Positions 24,056-36,469 of a DNA stretch of 64,000 nucleotides are shown piece by piece. Numbering within the stretch: the first letter of the stretch is position 1; each line of letters begins with the position of its first letter. Under the pieces are notes generated by a model, which was given only the letters and a program-made list of their open reading frames with translations, made no database searches and was not told where the DNA came from. Position numbers and translations under genes: made by a program. Where the stretch lies: positions 12,177,964 through 12,241,963 of the forward strand of contig CM049320.1 of NCBI GenBank assembly GCA_026874595.1, in the 5' to 3' direction. The stretch is from Sipunculus nudus. Taxonomy: Eukaryota > Annelida > Sipuncula > Golfingiida > Sipunculidae.

Positions 24056-25288
24056 TCTAATACTTAAAAAAGGAATTCTGTTCATGTCTGTTCGCAATGT
24101 TCTCTAAAACCGCGTTGTGTATAATAGTGTGCCTTATATCATTTTAAAGGTTATTGTGCCAGCAGTGACATAGGCGATATGAAAATAAATAATTTTTAAA
24201 TTACATATAATTTTGAGTGATTTTTCCATTTTTACTGACTTGCACAGAGGTATGACCGAGCACAGCCGAACTGCCTTCGGCAATGCCCGGAACGCATGCA
24301 TTGTGGTGTTTCAACCTCAAACACTACTATTGTTCATATGAATAACACTTGCTTTCAGAGAGGGATTTGAGCCTGTCGGCCCTTTCATTTGAACGAGGCT
24401 CTCACCAACTTGCGTGGTCAGTAAAAGAGAAAAACACGTTTCTCAATTTATGAAATGGAGAGCTAAACCCAGGAGGAATAATGACAAAACCTAATTCAAG
24501 GTCCCAATATCACGTACAGGCGTGTGGTGGGGTGGGGTGGAGTGGTGTCTGGGGTTTCAGGCCTCAAAATCTGTCTGATATGATGAAAAAGCTTGCGGCG
24601 GTTGAAAATGAATACGGACCCTCTGCATGGAGTCCCGTTGGGTCCGCTTCTGCTACTTAGAGATATATGCATATTCCTGTTTCTTTCTTCAGGAACAGTT
24701 TCCTTGCAACGCACATTTAATAAATATTTCATGTGTTCCTCACATCAACCTAATCTTTATACGTCTAACGATAGAATCCAGTCAAATATAATAAAAAACC
24801 TGAATGCCCCCGTGTCTCAATCCGCTTCGCAATGTAAACACCATCACTGACCAGGTCTTCAAGGTAAACATACCGGTATAAATTTCTTGCCACGTGGACA
24901 GCCCCGCAAAATAAATGTTTAAAATATTTGACCGACTGCAGGATCACTCACGCACTGTCTCCATGAACCAAGTTATGAGTTTATACGGACAGATGGTATG
25001 ATGTCTAGGATTCATGTAATTTAAAAGTAAGTGGCAAAATTAAGATACAAGCAGCTGGACATAGAAACGTTTTTCTGTTCACAAATGTGTTGTGCCTCAG
25101 AGAGGAGCGCGAGTTATTCTGCAGTCATGCCAAAATGTTTATACATATCTTATGGAGACAGTTTCCCATTGAAAACCTATATTTTCTGTTAACTTTTAGA
25201 ATAAAAAAATGAGCCAACATTTCACATCTCAGTAAATAAATCTCCCCATCCCTGTTAATAAGCCCGGTATACCGGGTCTATCAGCTAG
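24056..25288 (+). mobile_element. Non-autonomous Helitron
   Basis: The 5' end is A|TCTAATACTTAAAAAAGG, with a TGTTCATGTCTGTTCGC phrase shortly inside. The 3' end has the perfect 14-bp palindrome CCCGGTATACCGGG (25263-25276), then eight bases, then CTAG|T (25285-25288). TC at the 5' end, a hairpin about 10 bases before CTRR and insertion between A and T are the defining Helitron features. It has no Rep/helicase coding sequence. The frames at 24496-24850 on both strands have no recognisable domain. The 1,233-bp body is GC-richer than its surroundings, which fits a mobile origin. The 5' boundary is less certain than the 3' boundary. Confidence 0.75.
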
Positions 25289-25340
25289 TTTTGGTATAAA
25301 TCCAAGGGTACATAAGCCCAGAATGAATGTTTTATGGTTT

Positions 25341-27203
25341 TTAGCTCAGCTGACTATAAGTCATCTGAGCTATAGTTGTGGTCCTTTGTCCGTCATCCGT
25401 CCGTCCGGCCGTCCGGCTGTCCGTTAACAGCTAGGGCACGTTTTTAAACCGTTGGACCTACGAATCCAAAATCCTGCATACCATTAGATGTTTCCAAAAT
25501 CTCCTTCCATATGGAAAATTGGGTCATTAGGACTTCGTTCCTTCGAAATTTTAAGGAAAAACCTCCGTTTTCCATAAAAAAAGCCATTGTTACATTTCAA
25601 GGCTGCCTAATATCAAAACCACTGATCTGTTTTTGATCATATTTAGTATTCATATTCTTCCATTCATTTTCTGTGCACATATTGAAAATTAGGTCAGTAT
25701 TGGGTATTATTTTTAAGTTATGGGCCCAAATATAATGCAAGTTTTAAAAAATCAGGAAATATATTTGCTCACTTAACATGAGAATTGCTGAAGCTGGAGA
25801 CTTTTTTTATCAGGAATATAACTTTATTTAATCAAGATTCAATTGTTTATCCAAAATTAGATCTGAATTTTGCAAATTTTTCAAATTATTAGCATAAATA
25901 AAAAATCAGTACCTTAAATTTTGTCCAACTTTGGCAATGGCACGTTTTTTTTCCTGTAAGCACTGTTGATTTAATTTTCAAAGCATATATACATAAGAAT
26001 TTAATCTTTTAAAATCTGAAATTTCAAAAGAATTGATTGAAAAGAGTAGCTTTTATTCAAGTTTTCATACACCATGTAAAGTGTTGTTTACATCTAACCC
26101 ACCTAGTAGTACAGCCTTCACTGGCATTATGTAACCCACCCAAGGCAGCTTGTCTTGGCTCAGCTTGGCCACTACTAGCAGGCTTCCCCTCTGCCCTGCA
26201 CTCCCCCCCCCCCCCCAGCTGGTGCATAAACTAGATGAATGTTATAATTTTCTGTATTTTATTTTATTCTTGGCTATGCTACATTTTAGATTTTGTATTG
26301 TACCACCAGGGTTACAATGATTAAAGTGCACATTTAATTGTGTCCACAAAGTGATGTATTGCTATGTGTGCAAGTGTGGATGTTCATCAGATAAGTAATT
26401 CTTTACTACAGAAAAGTAAAACTTCACCAGGTGTGAAATTAACTATTAATTCCAGTAATAAATTATAGCTGAGATTGTAATTAGCATAATGATATTGTTT
26501 GTCCCTCATCCAACCAACAGTGTGTATACTTAATTTGAAAAGATGTTTTTATTTTATCAAATTTACTGAATCTTTTATTTTATTTTGGTGAATAAAATTA
26601 AGCATGTACTGAAAACTCCAATGTGCAAAACTTTTTAATAGGGATTCAAGGAATAATCTTGTAGATGCCATGTTGTGGCATTATTTTCTTTTAATTATGC
26701 ATTATATGACCCAATATGAGCTACACTCTGGATATATAATGATTGCAACTTAGAATTCTAATATATTAACTTATATTTTCAGTTTTTTTATTACAAATTT
26801 ATAAAACTTGTAAATAAAAAAAATGAATGAGATAAAAACTATTAATGGAAAAAGTGGATATGCCAAAAAAATAGGCTTATATATAAACTTAAATGCATTA
26901 TTCCCTTGAAAGTGAAATAAAGGTATTAGTCCATTCTGTCCACTTGCCTGTCCATCTGTAAATTTTTCATATGCATCATAGTATCTCAAAACTTTTACTG
27001 TTTTTCTTCATGACAGTCTTGTCAGAGTATTAGTTTGCAATCATATATTTAGAACTTTACTATAACCAAGTAGGAGGGCCCCTTTTCTCTTAGCTTCTCA
27101 TATGCTTATATAAATGAAAAACATTACAATAGAATATTTTTATATTTTGCATTTGCAAAAATTTCAAACTTAAGCTGGGCGCCGTGACCCATGGGTCCTT
27201 TGT
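25341..27203 (+). mobile_element. Helentron-like element D (uninterrupted relative of the minus-strand host)
   Basis: 5': T-run/AGCTCAGCTGACTATAAG, hairpin, then CCGTCCGTCCGGCCGTCC. 3': AAGCTGGGCGCCGTGACCC, palindrome GACCCATGGGTC, CTTTG|TTT. One internal module (about 25430-25990) precedes a unique part (26040-27130) that matches the host at 3369-5330 in reverse orientation, including a homopolymer (C at 26206-26217 here, the same tract as the G run at 5051-5066). It supplies the empty site for the A1 insertion (GATTTTTTATTTATGC in reverse). Confidence 0.75.
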
Positions 27204-27807
27204 TTATATTTTGGATTCTCAACATCATTGTTTGGCTAGAACTGAATAAATACCAGACATGGTGCTAATACTTTGCGAATGTATTTGAATATGAATATGA
27301 ATATGTACTCCATTATAAAATTTCTTGCATAAGAATGGGAATTCAGGTAAAAATGAAATTTATGAATACCAGTGCAAATACTTTCAAAATGTATTCATGA
27401 ATGCATTCATGAATATATTCTATAATATTATTATAATAATCATTTCAGTTATATTAAAATAAAAAAAAACATATGATTCTCTTATTATTTTTAATAAAAA
27501 TTATATTTGGCACAATATTTGTTATTAAATTTTAATAAATAGTTTAACTCTTATCTTATATGTGCTGCTTATCAGTTATATGGCCAAGTCAAAATCTGTA
27601 TGACAATAGCATTCCATTTGTTTATAGAATAAATGAAATCAATCTCTTCTCTGTCTCCAAAGAAACTATCAAAATTATACATAAGCTAAACACTAACAAC
27701 TCATAATACAGCTTATATTTATCACCACACAAAACCAGCATGTGCCTCATTTCAAAATCATATTTTTATCATATAACAGCTGAGCGCCGTGACCCATGGG
27801 TCCCTTG
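27204..27807 (+). mobile_element. 3' fragment of a B-type Helentron-like element
   Basis: The sequence from GGATTCTCAACATCATTG to CAGCTGAGCGCCGTGACCC, GACCCATGGGTC, CCTTG|TTT matches the last 600 bp of the elements at 5733-8362 and 47796-50423. Its 5' part is missing, and it directly follows the 3' end of element D. This gives two complete 3' ends in series, 604 bp apart. Confidence 0.75.
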
Positions 27808-28354
27808 TTTAATGCACATATGTTTGCACTAGGACCAAGTATATGACAATATGGCCAACTGTGGCGCGCCATTCATGACATTACAGAGGAAAATGACGTC
27901 ACTCCATCTGCAGTTTCCCTGAAAGGTGTCAGTGAACCAATGTGCATCATGGGGGTGGGGGGGGGGGGGGGTGGTTGTTCTTCTTTGGGTCGAGGACAAC
28001 AATACCACAAATTTTGTTTTTGTCTTTAAATATATTTTCAATTAAGAGGTTCCCAGGAATAACTCCTGTTTTATTAACATTCCAAGGCACCAAATTTGAA
28101 CACCATCTTCAGCCCAGGGTTTGTGTCTTCATATTTGGACGCCTTTTTTTAATTTTCTTTGTGATGAATAAATCTGTTGGATGCACATACACAGTCCCTG
28201 CAGGTTTGGTGGGACCCTGAGGGTGGTGACTGAAACTAAATAGTAGTAGAAGTAATCAGTGTTAAAATCATATTGAAAGATAGAAAACGACAGATGATCC
28301 ATTATTAATCGCTTATTATATGTACTATCTATCCTACTGTAAAATGTGCAGTAT
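27808..28354. other. Non-coding DNA with a G homopolymer
   Basis: A run of G interrupted once by T lies at about 27951-27971. Frames through it (glycine or proline runs) are artefacts. Confidence 0.5.
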
Positions 28355-28478
28355 CAGATGAGGATCCAAGGGGGGTAGGGGGTTGAGACACCTCCCCCCC
28401 CCCTCCCTGCTCTCTACCATCAACCTTTTTTGTAGACCTGTTGACCCCTCCCTGCAAAAAACCCTGGATCCATGCCTG
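28355..28478. mobile_element. Small MITE with GGATCCA termini
   Basis: The left end CAGATGAGGATCCAAGGGG and the right end in reverse complement, CAGGCATGGATCCAGGG, form imperfect terminal repeats; C-rich and G-rich tracts between them could fold back. No exact target duplication was found. Confidence 0.45.
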
Positions 28479-31400
28479 TGTATAGAATTAAACCAAAAAT
28501 ATTGATTGAGTGAACTTAGTGTTACTAATATATAGTACATCACGCTGAAAGGTTTAAGTAATGGCTGGGTTGTTAATTGACACTTATTTGTTTTACAGGG
28601 TCAAGTTTTTCTTTTGTTTTTGTTTTTCACAAGTGAAGGCTTTAATGCTGTTTTGTGCCCCGTCTTTCTTATATCTCTGGCAGAATAAGAATATTTTATC
28701 GGTAATATAGAACTCCTTTGCATGTGCATACATAGTCTTTTGTGATTGATTATGCAAACTTGCAATCAGTTAAATCAATTTTGAAAAAAAGACCAATCAT
28801 TGATATAATCAATAAATTTGCACACTAATATGAAAAAATATGTTTACACATGTTCTCAAAAAGGTATGATTTATTTACGGTTTAATTTTAATATCTTTGA
28901 AAAAGTACTTCCAAATCAATCATTCAGCCGAAGACAATTGAAGATAATTAAAAAATAAAAATAAAGATATATAAGATAGGCATAAATATGAAAATATCCT
29001 TGAAAAATGATTAGAACTCCCTACTGCATCAGATTACTGAAAAAGTTTTTCTCAACCATATTCAAACATATAGTCATTAAGTGAGTTTGAAACTAGTGGC
29101 CTTGACTTTTATCCTGCAGGTCAAACCCACCAAAATGTAGCATTTTTATAAACCCAATAATTTTTGAAGTAATGCTTATTTATTGCTAAAATTTTGGGAT
29201 TGAGGCCTATTGGGGCTAGATATTTATCTGTTTTTTTGGACTGCAAAAACAAAGCTTATCTGGTTATGTACTTCATTTGTCTGCCAATCATCCACAATTT
29301 GTGAAGTTATTTGTGTACATGTAAAGCAAGCCATGGGTCACTTTGCATTTGCTGTAATTTTTTGCTCTCTCAGAAAAATGGCAAAGGTTAATTTAGTGCC
29401 ATCAGGCTGAAGTTTTCCTTTTGTACTTTGGCTCTGTATACTGTATCTTACATTAAGCTAGCTGGCATGTTAGAATAGTTCATTCTTTGTGCAAATATTT
29501 GACTACCTGCCATACAGTCATGTCTGCTCAATACATTAAATGTCCAGGAACAGTTCGGTCCCCAACAGGAACATATGTACATAATTAGAACTCCTGCTTT
29601 TTTCAGGCCACCTATCAACAAGTGGAAGGTAAAAGCTTTTAGAGTGGTGTGCAATTAGAGGGCATACAGTGTAACGATCTGGCGAGGGAACCCTGCTGTA
29701 TACTAGAAAGCTTGCCAACAAGGCATTCATTACAATCTCAGACCCCTGCTATGGTGAAATTAGCGTTCGCTCAAAGATGGTCAGGAAATAGTATATGTTC
29801 TTGTTGGTTTCCATCTGCCAAACATACGACAGTGCCATGTACCATGTTTCTGATATTGATCTAAGTAGACTTTTCATAATATTAATATTATATTGTCAAT
29901 TGAGTACAAATAACAGCTGTGTTATAAATTTGTCTTTCAACAAAATTTGTTTGAAGAATACAATAAGAACTCATTAATTGGGCCAGACAGGAATTAATTT
30001 ATAAATGGTTATTTATACCCGGTGCATGGTTGATTCTCTGATATTTGCATATATCCATAAGTTGAAGGCAATATAATGTTAAAACTTCCCAAGTTAATAA
30101 ACTTTTGTTGTAAACATGAGCAGTATTAGAGTGTTTACCCCATGTGTGGCACAAATGGATATGAATACTTTACCTAACAGAAAAAGACCTCTCCCGAGAG
30201 CATGTGCACTGCATGTGTTTGAGCAGGGTTCAGGTCTGCAGGGTTCAGGTCAGCTGACCTCTGCATGTAAACAGATAGGTAAAACAATGGTAACAAGTAT
30301 TCTGGAAATTAATATTAATAAAGAGGAGGTGAGAGTGCAACTATGTTACAGCTAAGATACTGTATATTTCTGTAATAGGACCACAGATAAAAGAATCAGC
30401 ATTTCCATTGTATTAACTTACACAGCTCATGGATTGTCAGATGTATACTTTCAAAACTTAGCTTTTCAAGAAGAAACCTGTTTCAATGAGGTTCCCTGTT
30501 GACAATGACGCTGCAAACTATGTTAAAGCAACCGGGCCAAAACATTCACTGTCATACATGTGTAGGATACTATCCCCGAATCAGACATGTCAGATATTGC
30601 CAATAGGTGCTGCTTGTTAAATGGAAAAGGTTATTTAACCCTCTCTTGAGTGACAAAACCATAAAAGTAAACACAATCCAGACGTTTTCTGGGATGCAAA
30701 CATTTACTCTGAAAGTTACCATGCAACCAAGAAGAAAATTGCATCAGGCCTTGAGGACATTGATTTTGGTTGTTTGTGCTTTTAACTGTGTAATTATTTG
30801 GAAGGTGATGCTGCAGAGGAACTTTAAAGTAATTTGGTCACTTAAAGATGGTAATTAAACACCCAGGCTTGGTTTGTTGAGCTCCCACAGGACAGCGCTA
30901 TTCGCACTCAGCTGCCAGATTAGGCTTCTAAGGAAGCAGGTTTAATTATTGATGTATTGTGTTTCGTGAACGACGAAAAGTTCAAGAAACAGAATATTAA
31001 TGATCTTTAGGGATGTAATACTGTTACCACCCAATTTACACTGCATAGTAATTTCATAAGTCATGAATTACTCCATGTTGTTTGTTCATTTATATAGTTT
31101 TATACAGTGATGGTATAACAGCAGATTTTCTGCCTTCTTGGTCTTTTAGGCCAGTTCCTCCTTGTAGCTTTTCATGGCTCCTTGGGGAGCATACAAAAAA
31201 GCAGCCAAACAAGGGCTATAAGTTTGATATCTCAATCACATGGGCGGAGCAAAAGAGAAAACCAGACATAAATGGCACCATGTTTCTTGTTCATACTAAA
31301 CTTGTGACATCACTTCTGGTCACTCTCTGGCCATAAATATATTCATTAAAGAAGTTCTCCCTGCATATACCTGTTTTCTCTTAGTGGCTCAAGTATGTTA

Positions 31401-31495
31401 GTATTTGTGGGTGTAAATGTGTGTATGCCTGTTTATGTTAACTGTATTCTGGACAAAAGTTACATTATACCACAATAAGGTGTTCATTCTACATT
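28479..31495. other. AT-rich non-coding DNA
   Basis: About 3 kb without a supportable gene. A short direct repeat, CAGGGTTCAGGTC, occurs at 30225 and 30239. The 84-codon frame at 31082-31336 has no known domain and no convincing splice sites. Confidence 0.45.
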
Positions 31496-31499
31496 TGCC

Positions 31500-31672
31500 T
31501 GTTGCCCATGACCAGTACCCATCACTCTTGGGTCAAGAGAGCCCATCCTTGTGGTAAAGACCTTGGCTGGGAGTCTTAGGAGTCTCAAGGCAGATGATGG
31601 CTAGAACAGGATATGAACCAACAACCTTGCCGTCACAAGTCCAGCACCCTAACCATTACGCCACCACATTCC
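31500..31672 (-). mobile_element. tRNA-derived SINE
   Basis: On the minus strand an A box, TGGCGTAATGGTTAGGGTGC (31663-31644), is followed after 24 bases by a B box, GGTTCATATCC (31619-31609). These are the internal RNA polymerase III promoter elements of a tRNA gene. The cloverleaf is degenerate and the sequence runs on into a non-tRNA body (GATGGGCTCTCTTGACCC and following), which is the SINE layout. It is the only copy I found in this window. The 3' limit is uncertain. Confidence 0.75.
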
Positions 31673-31879
31673 ACACATGCTCTAAATATATATAGTTATG
31701 TAGTCTAATTAGAATAAAGATATAACAATGTAATACAAGTGTCTTTGTGTGATTGTCTTGTGCAAAAGATTTCTCATGAGAACTTTCTATAAATTCAGCT
31801 CTTGTTAATGCATGGTATATATACCCTGGTTTTCATTGATGCACATTGTATGTATAGATTTTCAAACATTGTTAGTACG

Positions 31880-32400
31880 TAGTCTATTATGTGGTGATGG
31901 AGATAACATAACCTTAATGATAAGCTCCTCTTCCTTTGTTTGGTGAGATAACATTTACAAGCACCACTTGTAAATGATAAATTCAAGGAAGGACCTCTTC
32001 CATTCTGTGAAATGGTGAGATAATGTTTATTTGTAGATGAGTTTTAAATTACTCCCTTAATATTTTATGTGAGAAAACATTGAAGGAAAAAAGTCCTTTT
32101 ATCTCTTCCTTGATATGGTGAGATAACATTTTTCAAAGAAAGATAAGCACTTTACCTCTTCTTTTTCTCTAATGAGATAATATTGAAGGACAGAGAGAAA
32201 CACATATTCAGTTCCTTCAACTTCTTTGACATTAATTTAGAGATAACTGGTATAATGAGATACCATTAGAAAAATAATAATACCTCTGCTTTGACATGGT
32301 GAGATATTTAATCCAAGAGAAGCAGCCTGTTTCATCCTTGATATGGTGAGATAAAATTTTTGATAAGAGATACACCAGTTTTCTTCCTCAAACTTTTTAT
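31880..32400. repeat. Diverged tandem repeat with a GGTGAGATAA core
   Basis: The phrase (A)TGGTGAGATAACATTT recurs with variation at about 31940, 32014, 32116, 32168, 32256, 32297 and 32345, often preceded by CCTTGATA or CTTCC. Spacing is irregular (40-100 bp). This suggests an old minisatellite with a unit of roughly 60-70 bp. Confidence 0.6.
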
Positions 32401-33871
32401 TTTTTCCTTGAATCAGAGCTCGGCCAGTCTTTTTCAGAGACTATAGCAAACATTCTCATATTGAAGGCCAGGTCTATACCCATATAATACTAGATTCAGA
32501 AAATTAAGTGTCATTGCTTCTATGTTTTTGTTCTTAAAGTGATGTTACATCTTGATTTAATAAGCAAAATTTTCATGACACATATGTGATTAACTGCTGG
32601 TAAGGCATATTTTTTGTTCATATAATGAAAAAACAGTAAGTACGACTGGTATATATTTTGTTTGGACCTGAAAGTCCTGCAGGGTACAACATGCAATAAG
32701 GATACAATTTCTGCAAGGAATTTCATGGTACTTCTGGTTTATATTGTGTTTGCACCAAATGCAAATGGGAGGACATATTTTGATTAAATAGAAATATAAT
32801 AATACACAGGAGGTGTTAGTTTTATATTGCAGTGCTATTAATTTACAAATTAACTTGTTTCTTTATGAAGAGCCAAACATTTTCAATCATTGAAATAATA
32901 TTTAAATGAAGAACACGTTTTCTGGGGTTGATCCCTGTTGTCAGAACTTATCACTTTAAAAAAACTTGAATACTTCAGAAATTGATATGCTCATATTCTG
33001 TAACGAGATTATAAAAGTTTTTCTATTTTCTTTCATTTTCTTCTTTTTGTTAACTTAAAAAACAGGCCTGATAAGATTTTTATGGTTTTGGAAAGTTTCA
33101 AAGAATTTTTACGAAGTTCTTTGTATTACATACTGGTTGCTCATTTCTTTTTCCCCTCACCCTGATTCCAATTACAGCAGCCTTGGCATAACTGAATTGC
33201 AGGTGGCCTTGACCTTTTGAAATTACCCATAATGCCACCTACCTATTGTGTCTGAGCACATACATTTTTTTGGGCAGTACTGAATGGGTTGTATCTCATT
33301 TCAAAGGGAGCTGACAGTTTTGAGAAAATGGTTCCAAATTGAAGATGCCTTTATGACACTATACTGAGATGTGTAATATGAGAATATTACAATATAGCCT
33401 CTGATGTGAATCATATAACAAAATTTTTATAAATTTTTTCTTACTGCATGTAATCACAAATCTCTACTACAGTCTGTACCACAGCAGGATGCATATTGAA
33501 CTTTGGTAATATTTTCATAAATCAGCTGGTCAGTTCCAATAGTAAACTGTGAGGAAGGAATGAGGCATATATAGACCTAACTAACTGGAATAAAACCAAA
33601 AACATACCTCACAAACTATTTTAGTAATGCAATAGAATCAATATGTGAGAAAACAGTTTATTTTTTATATCTCAAACCCATTGATGAAGGCAAGGTCACT
33701 ACTCAAACAAAACAAAAACATTTAAAAGTTTCAGATTATATGTTTAGTGTCATAATTATTTTATAAAATGCAACTATTAAAGCAAGGCTGGCAACTCATG
33801 AAAGATACCATGTCACCTGGTCACAAAATTTAGAAGAACCAGAGGACTAAAAAGTGAAAATTTATGTTGGA
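32401..33871. other. AT-rich non-coding DNA
   Basis: No gene or repeat end recognised. Confidence 0.45.
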
Positions 33872-33945
33872 TTTTTAGCTCAGCTAAGTCATCTGAGCTA
33901 TAGCAATCACTCTTTGCCCCCAGAATAATTACAAATGTGATTTTT
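33872..33945 (+). mobile_element. 5' fragment of an A-type Helentron-like element
   Basis: T-run/AGCTCAGCT, AAGTCATCTGAGCTATAG, then CAATCACTCTTTG, joined directly to CCCCCAGAATAATTA, which in intact copies lies about 170 bp further on. It is therefore internally deleted and has no 3' end. Confidence 0.75.
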
Positions 33946-34039
33946 TAGACTGTCAACTGAAGCAGTAGTAGAAGTTTCTCATCTGAGTTTAAATCAAGTG
34001 TCCTGAAACCTTGTAAATATATATATACATACATATTCA

Positions 34040-34150
34040 TGTTGGGGGAAGAATGAGAATCTTGGAAGATCTAGAGAGACAGGAATTCAGTTTTGAAATT
34101 CAAACTTGAGGAAAAATGAGAATTCTCATTTATCCCGGATAGAATAGGAA
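34040..34150. repeat. GAGAATTCTCATT-type dispersed repeat, copy 1
   Basis: GGAAGAATGAGAATCTTGGA near the left and AAAAATGAGAATTCTCATTT near the right. The same phrases return at 35420-35590, 35757-35880 and 36190-36300. The core GAGAATTCTC is a perfect palindrome. Confidence 0.6.
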
Positions 34151-35419
34151 TCATTTATTGCTACTTTAAACTTTTTTACTTTTTTTTATATTTTTTATCT
34201 TACTTTTGTTTCAGAAAGGAACTTTGATTATATTTCTTCCAAATTAATTCTGCATTGTTCAAGTAGTTTAAAGAATAAATATACACTGGCATAAAATAGA
34301 ATTATGTAAATACTGTAGATTATAAAAATATTGTGGGTTTAGAATTTCATGATTTTGACCTTGAGCACTATTTGTTGGGTTAAATCTTTTGTGGACTAAT
34401 TGTTCCTGGTTATGCATTTTATTAAAATTCATTAGTGAACAGACCTGGAAATAAGCTAAAGATTGGTGATTGTTATTAAAAAATGCACTGTAAAAATCTA
34501 ATGTCAGATCCATGCAGTCCCCATGCAAGCAGTGTTGGCTCAATGACACAACAACTAAAATATTGTTTGACTTATCTGAATTGTTGGTGATAATTTTAGA
34601 TAAATCTCTATACATTTCTCAGGGATAATTCCACCTCAGTCCATCAAATGAAATCATGCATTACTAGGTTAATGATAGATTGATATTCCGTTCGTTCAGA
34701 AGAAACCCCGTTTCCACTCCAGTTGGGACCAGTGCACCTCAGGAACGAGGCTGCAATTAACTGGGCCCCCGCTCAAAATTGTGCTCAGCTGACCTTGACT
34801 CATCACTCAACCAGGGGACTAACTAAATTAACTCTGCCGCACTGTTTAGCTCTTATTGTTTGGCCAGTCATTTACAGGATAAAGCTATAGGGTGGTGTTG
34901 CCTTGTTTACAGGGTGCAGTTATATGTTTGTTCCCGATATCACATGGTACTTGCGCCAGAAACTATGCAGAGGGACCATCTCTCGGCTGCATCAGCTGCA
35001 AGTCAGCTTAGCCTGTCATTACTGGCTTCCAACATGATTAATAATTAAGATCAGTGTCTGTTTTAGTTTATTCAATAAAAAAAATAACATTACTCTAACA
35101 AACAATTAAATAAGAAGAGCAGTGCAAAAAGACCTTTATAACTACAACGTTTAGCGAGATAATATGAGAGAGAGAGGGAGAGAGAGCAAGTCCACACCCA
35201 CCAATGTAACTGTCACTGGTACAAGTTGTACAAGTCTGACACTGCTGAAATCTTGATGTTTAACTCAACCCAAGGAAAAAATAAATATCTTTCCTAACAA
35301 AATAAAAATAAACAAATGAACAGTTCTAAATCCACAGTATAATATAAAGCCTACAATTTCAAGTTGTGATAAGTGATACATTATAAACAAGTTTCCTAAA
35401 TTTTTGTATTATTACAGCT

Positions 35420-36300
35420 TTTTAGAAGAAGCTGGGAAATATGAGAATTCCCATTCTTCCCAGGAAAACCAGAATTCTCAATTGTCCCAGGTAAAATGAG
35501 AATCAAGTGATGTATGAAATGAATCCATTTCTTCCTGGGGAAAAACAAGATTCCTGGAAATTCTTGATCTTCCCAGATTCTCATTCTTATCTCAACATAT
35601 ATATGTCAAGGCTCAGATAATGATCACGACAGATCTTAGATCTGGCCAGCCTGGATTGTGATCACAGTTTAGGCCAGCCTGAACTGCGATCACGATTTGG
35701 GCTGAACAGATCTAAGGTCCGTCAAGATCACAGTCTGGCCCTTTACATATATATGTAGAGGGAAGAATCAAGAATTTTCCAAGAAGAATAAGAATTCTTA
35801 ATTTTCCTGGGAAGAATGGGAATCAATTCATACTATCACTTGATTCTAATTTTTCCAGGGACAATCAAGATTTCTGATTTTTTCTGCTCATTATTTTCTG
35901 ACAGCTTGATTATCAAGATTCTGTCTTAGCTATTGTTATAATAATTAAACCAAAAAAAGAAACTTTTAATGCATATATATCACATATCTTAACTTGAAAT
36001 TGTAAGCTTCAGTCCTATTTTATTCACATATTAATTCATTTTATGCAATTGTATACTTGTTATTTTAACTACTTGAACAGTTCAGAATCAATGTGAATAA
36101 AAGAAATAAAATCAAAGATTTTTTTCTTAAAAAGAAGAAAGAAAACATAAAAAAAATTTTGAAAAGTAAAGGGTTTAAAGTTGCCATAAATGATTCCTGA
36201 TTTTCGTTGGGGAAAATGAGAATGCTCAATTTTCCAGGGACAGACTGGAATTCTCATTTTTCCTGGGAAGATTCTGGATCTTCCAAGATTCTCATTCATA
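35420..36300. repeat. Cluster of GAGAATTCTCATT-type repeats
   Basis: At least three further copies (35420-35590, 35757-35880, 36190-36300) of sequence rich in TCCCAGG, AGAATTCTCA and CAAGATTC, in both orientations. The first two flank a distinct 150-bp insert. TATATATATGT/ACATATATAT strings lie at copy boundaries. Confidence 0.6.
35595..35756. mobile_element. Possible insert bounded by ACATATATATGT
   Basis: The 12-base palindrome ACATATATATGT occurs at 35595-35606 and 35745-35756. It brackets sequence unlike its flanks that has repeated TGATCACGA / GATCACAG motifs and the inverted pair AGATCTTAGATCTGGCC / GATCTAAGG. The flanking DNA on each side is the same GAGAATTCTC repeat family. The layout fits an insertion with a TA-rich target, but the class is unknown. 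Confidence 0.4.
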
Positions 36301-36317
36301 TATATACATATATATAT

Positions 36318-36385
36318 ATTGATCATGACAAGTTTTAGCATTTGCTGAAGACTGGTGGCTCCACCCGTAATTTTGTGGTTTTTCC
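36318..36385 (+). repeat. Fragment of an A-type module
   Basis: TTGATCATGACAAGTTTTAG, then CTGAAGACTGGTGGCTCCAC and CCGTAATTTT correspond to the last 70 bp of the A module. The palindrome is degenerate (GGTGGCTCCACC). Confidence 0.65.
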
Positions 36386-36469
36386 TCAGTTTTCGAAACT
36401 GACAAAAGTATAGTGTCCTAAAATCTGGTGCCGTTGTTAATCATGTATTGTTTCATCAGTTCAGAAGAC

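Noticed and set aside
31609-31663. A functional tRNA gene on the minus strand
   Set aside because: The A and B boxes are present but the stems do not pair as a cloverleaf and no 3' acceptor or terminator fits; SINE is the better call.
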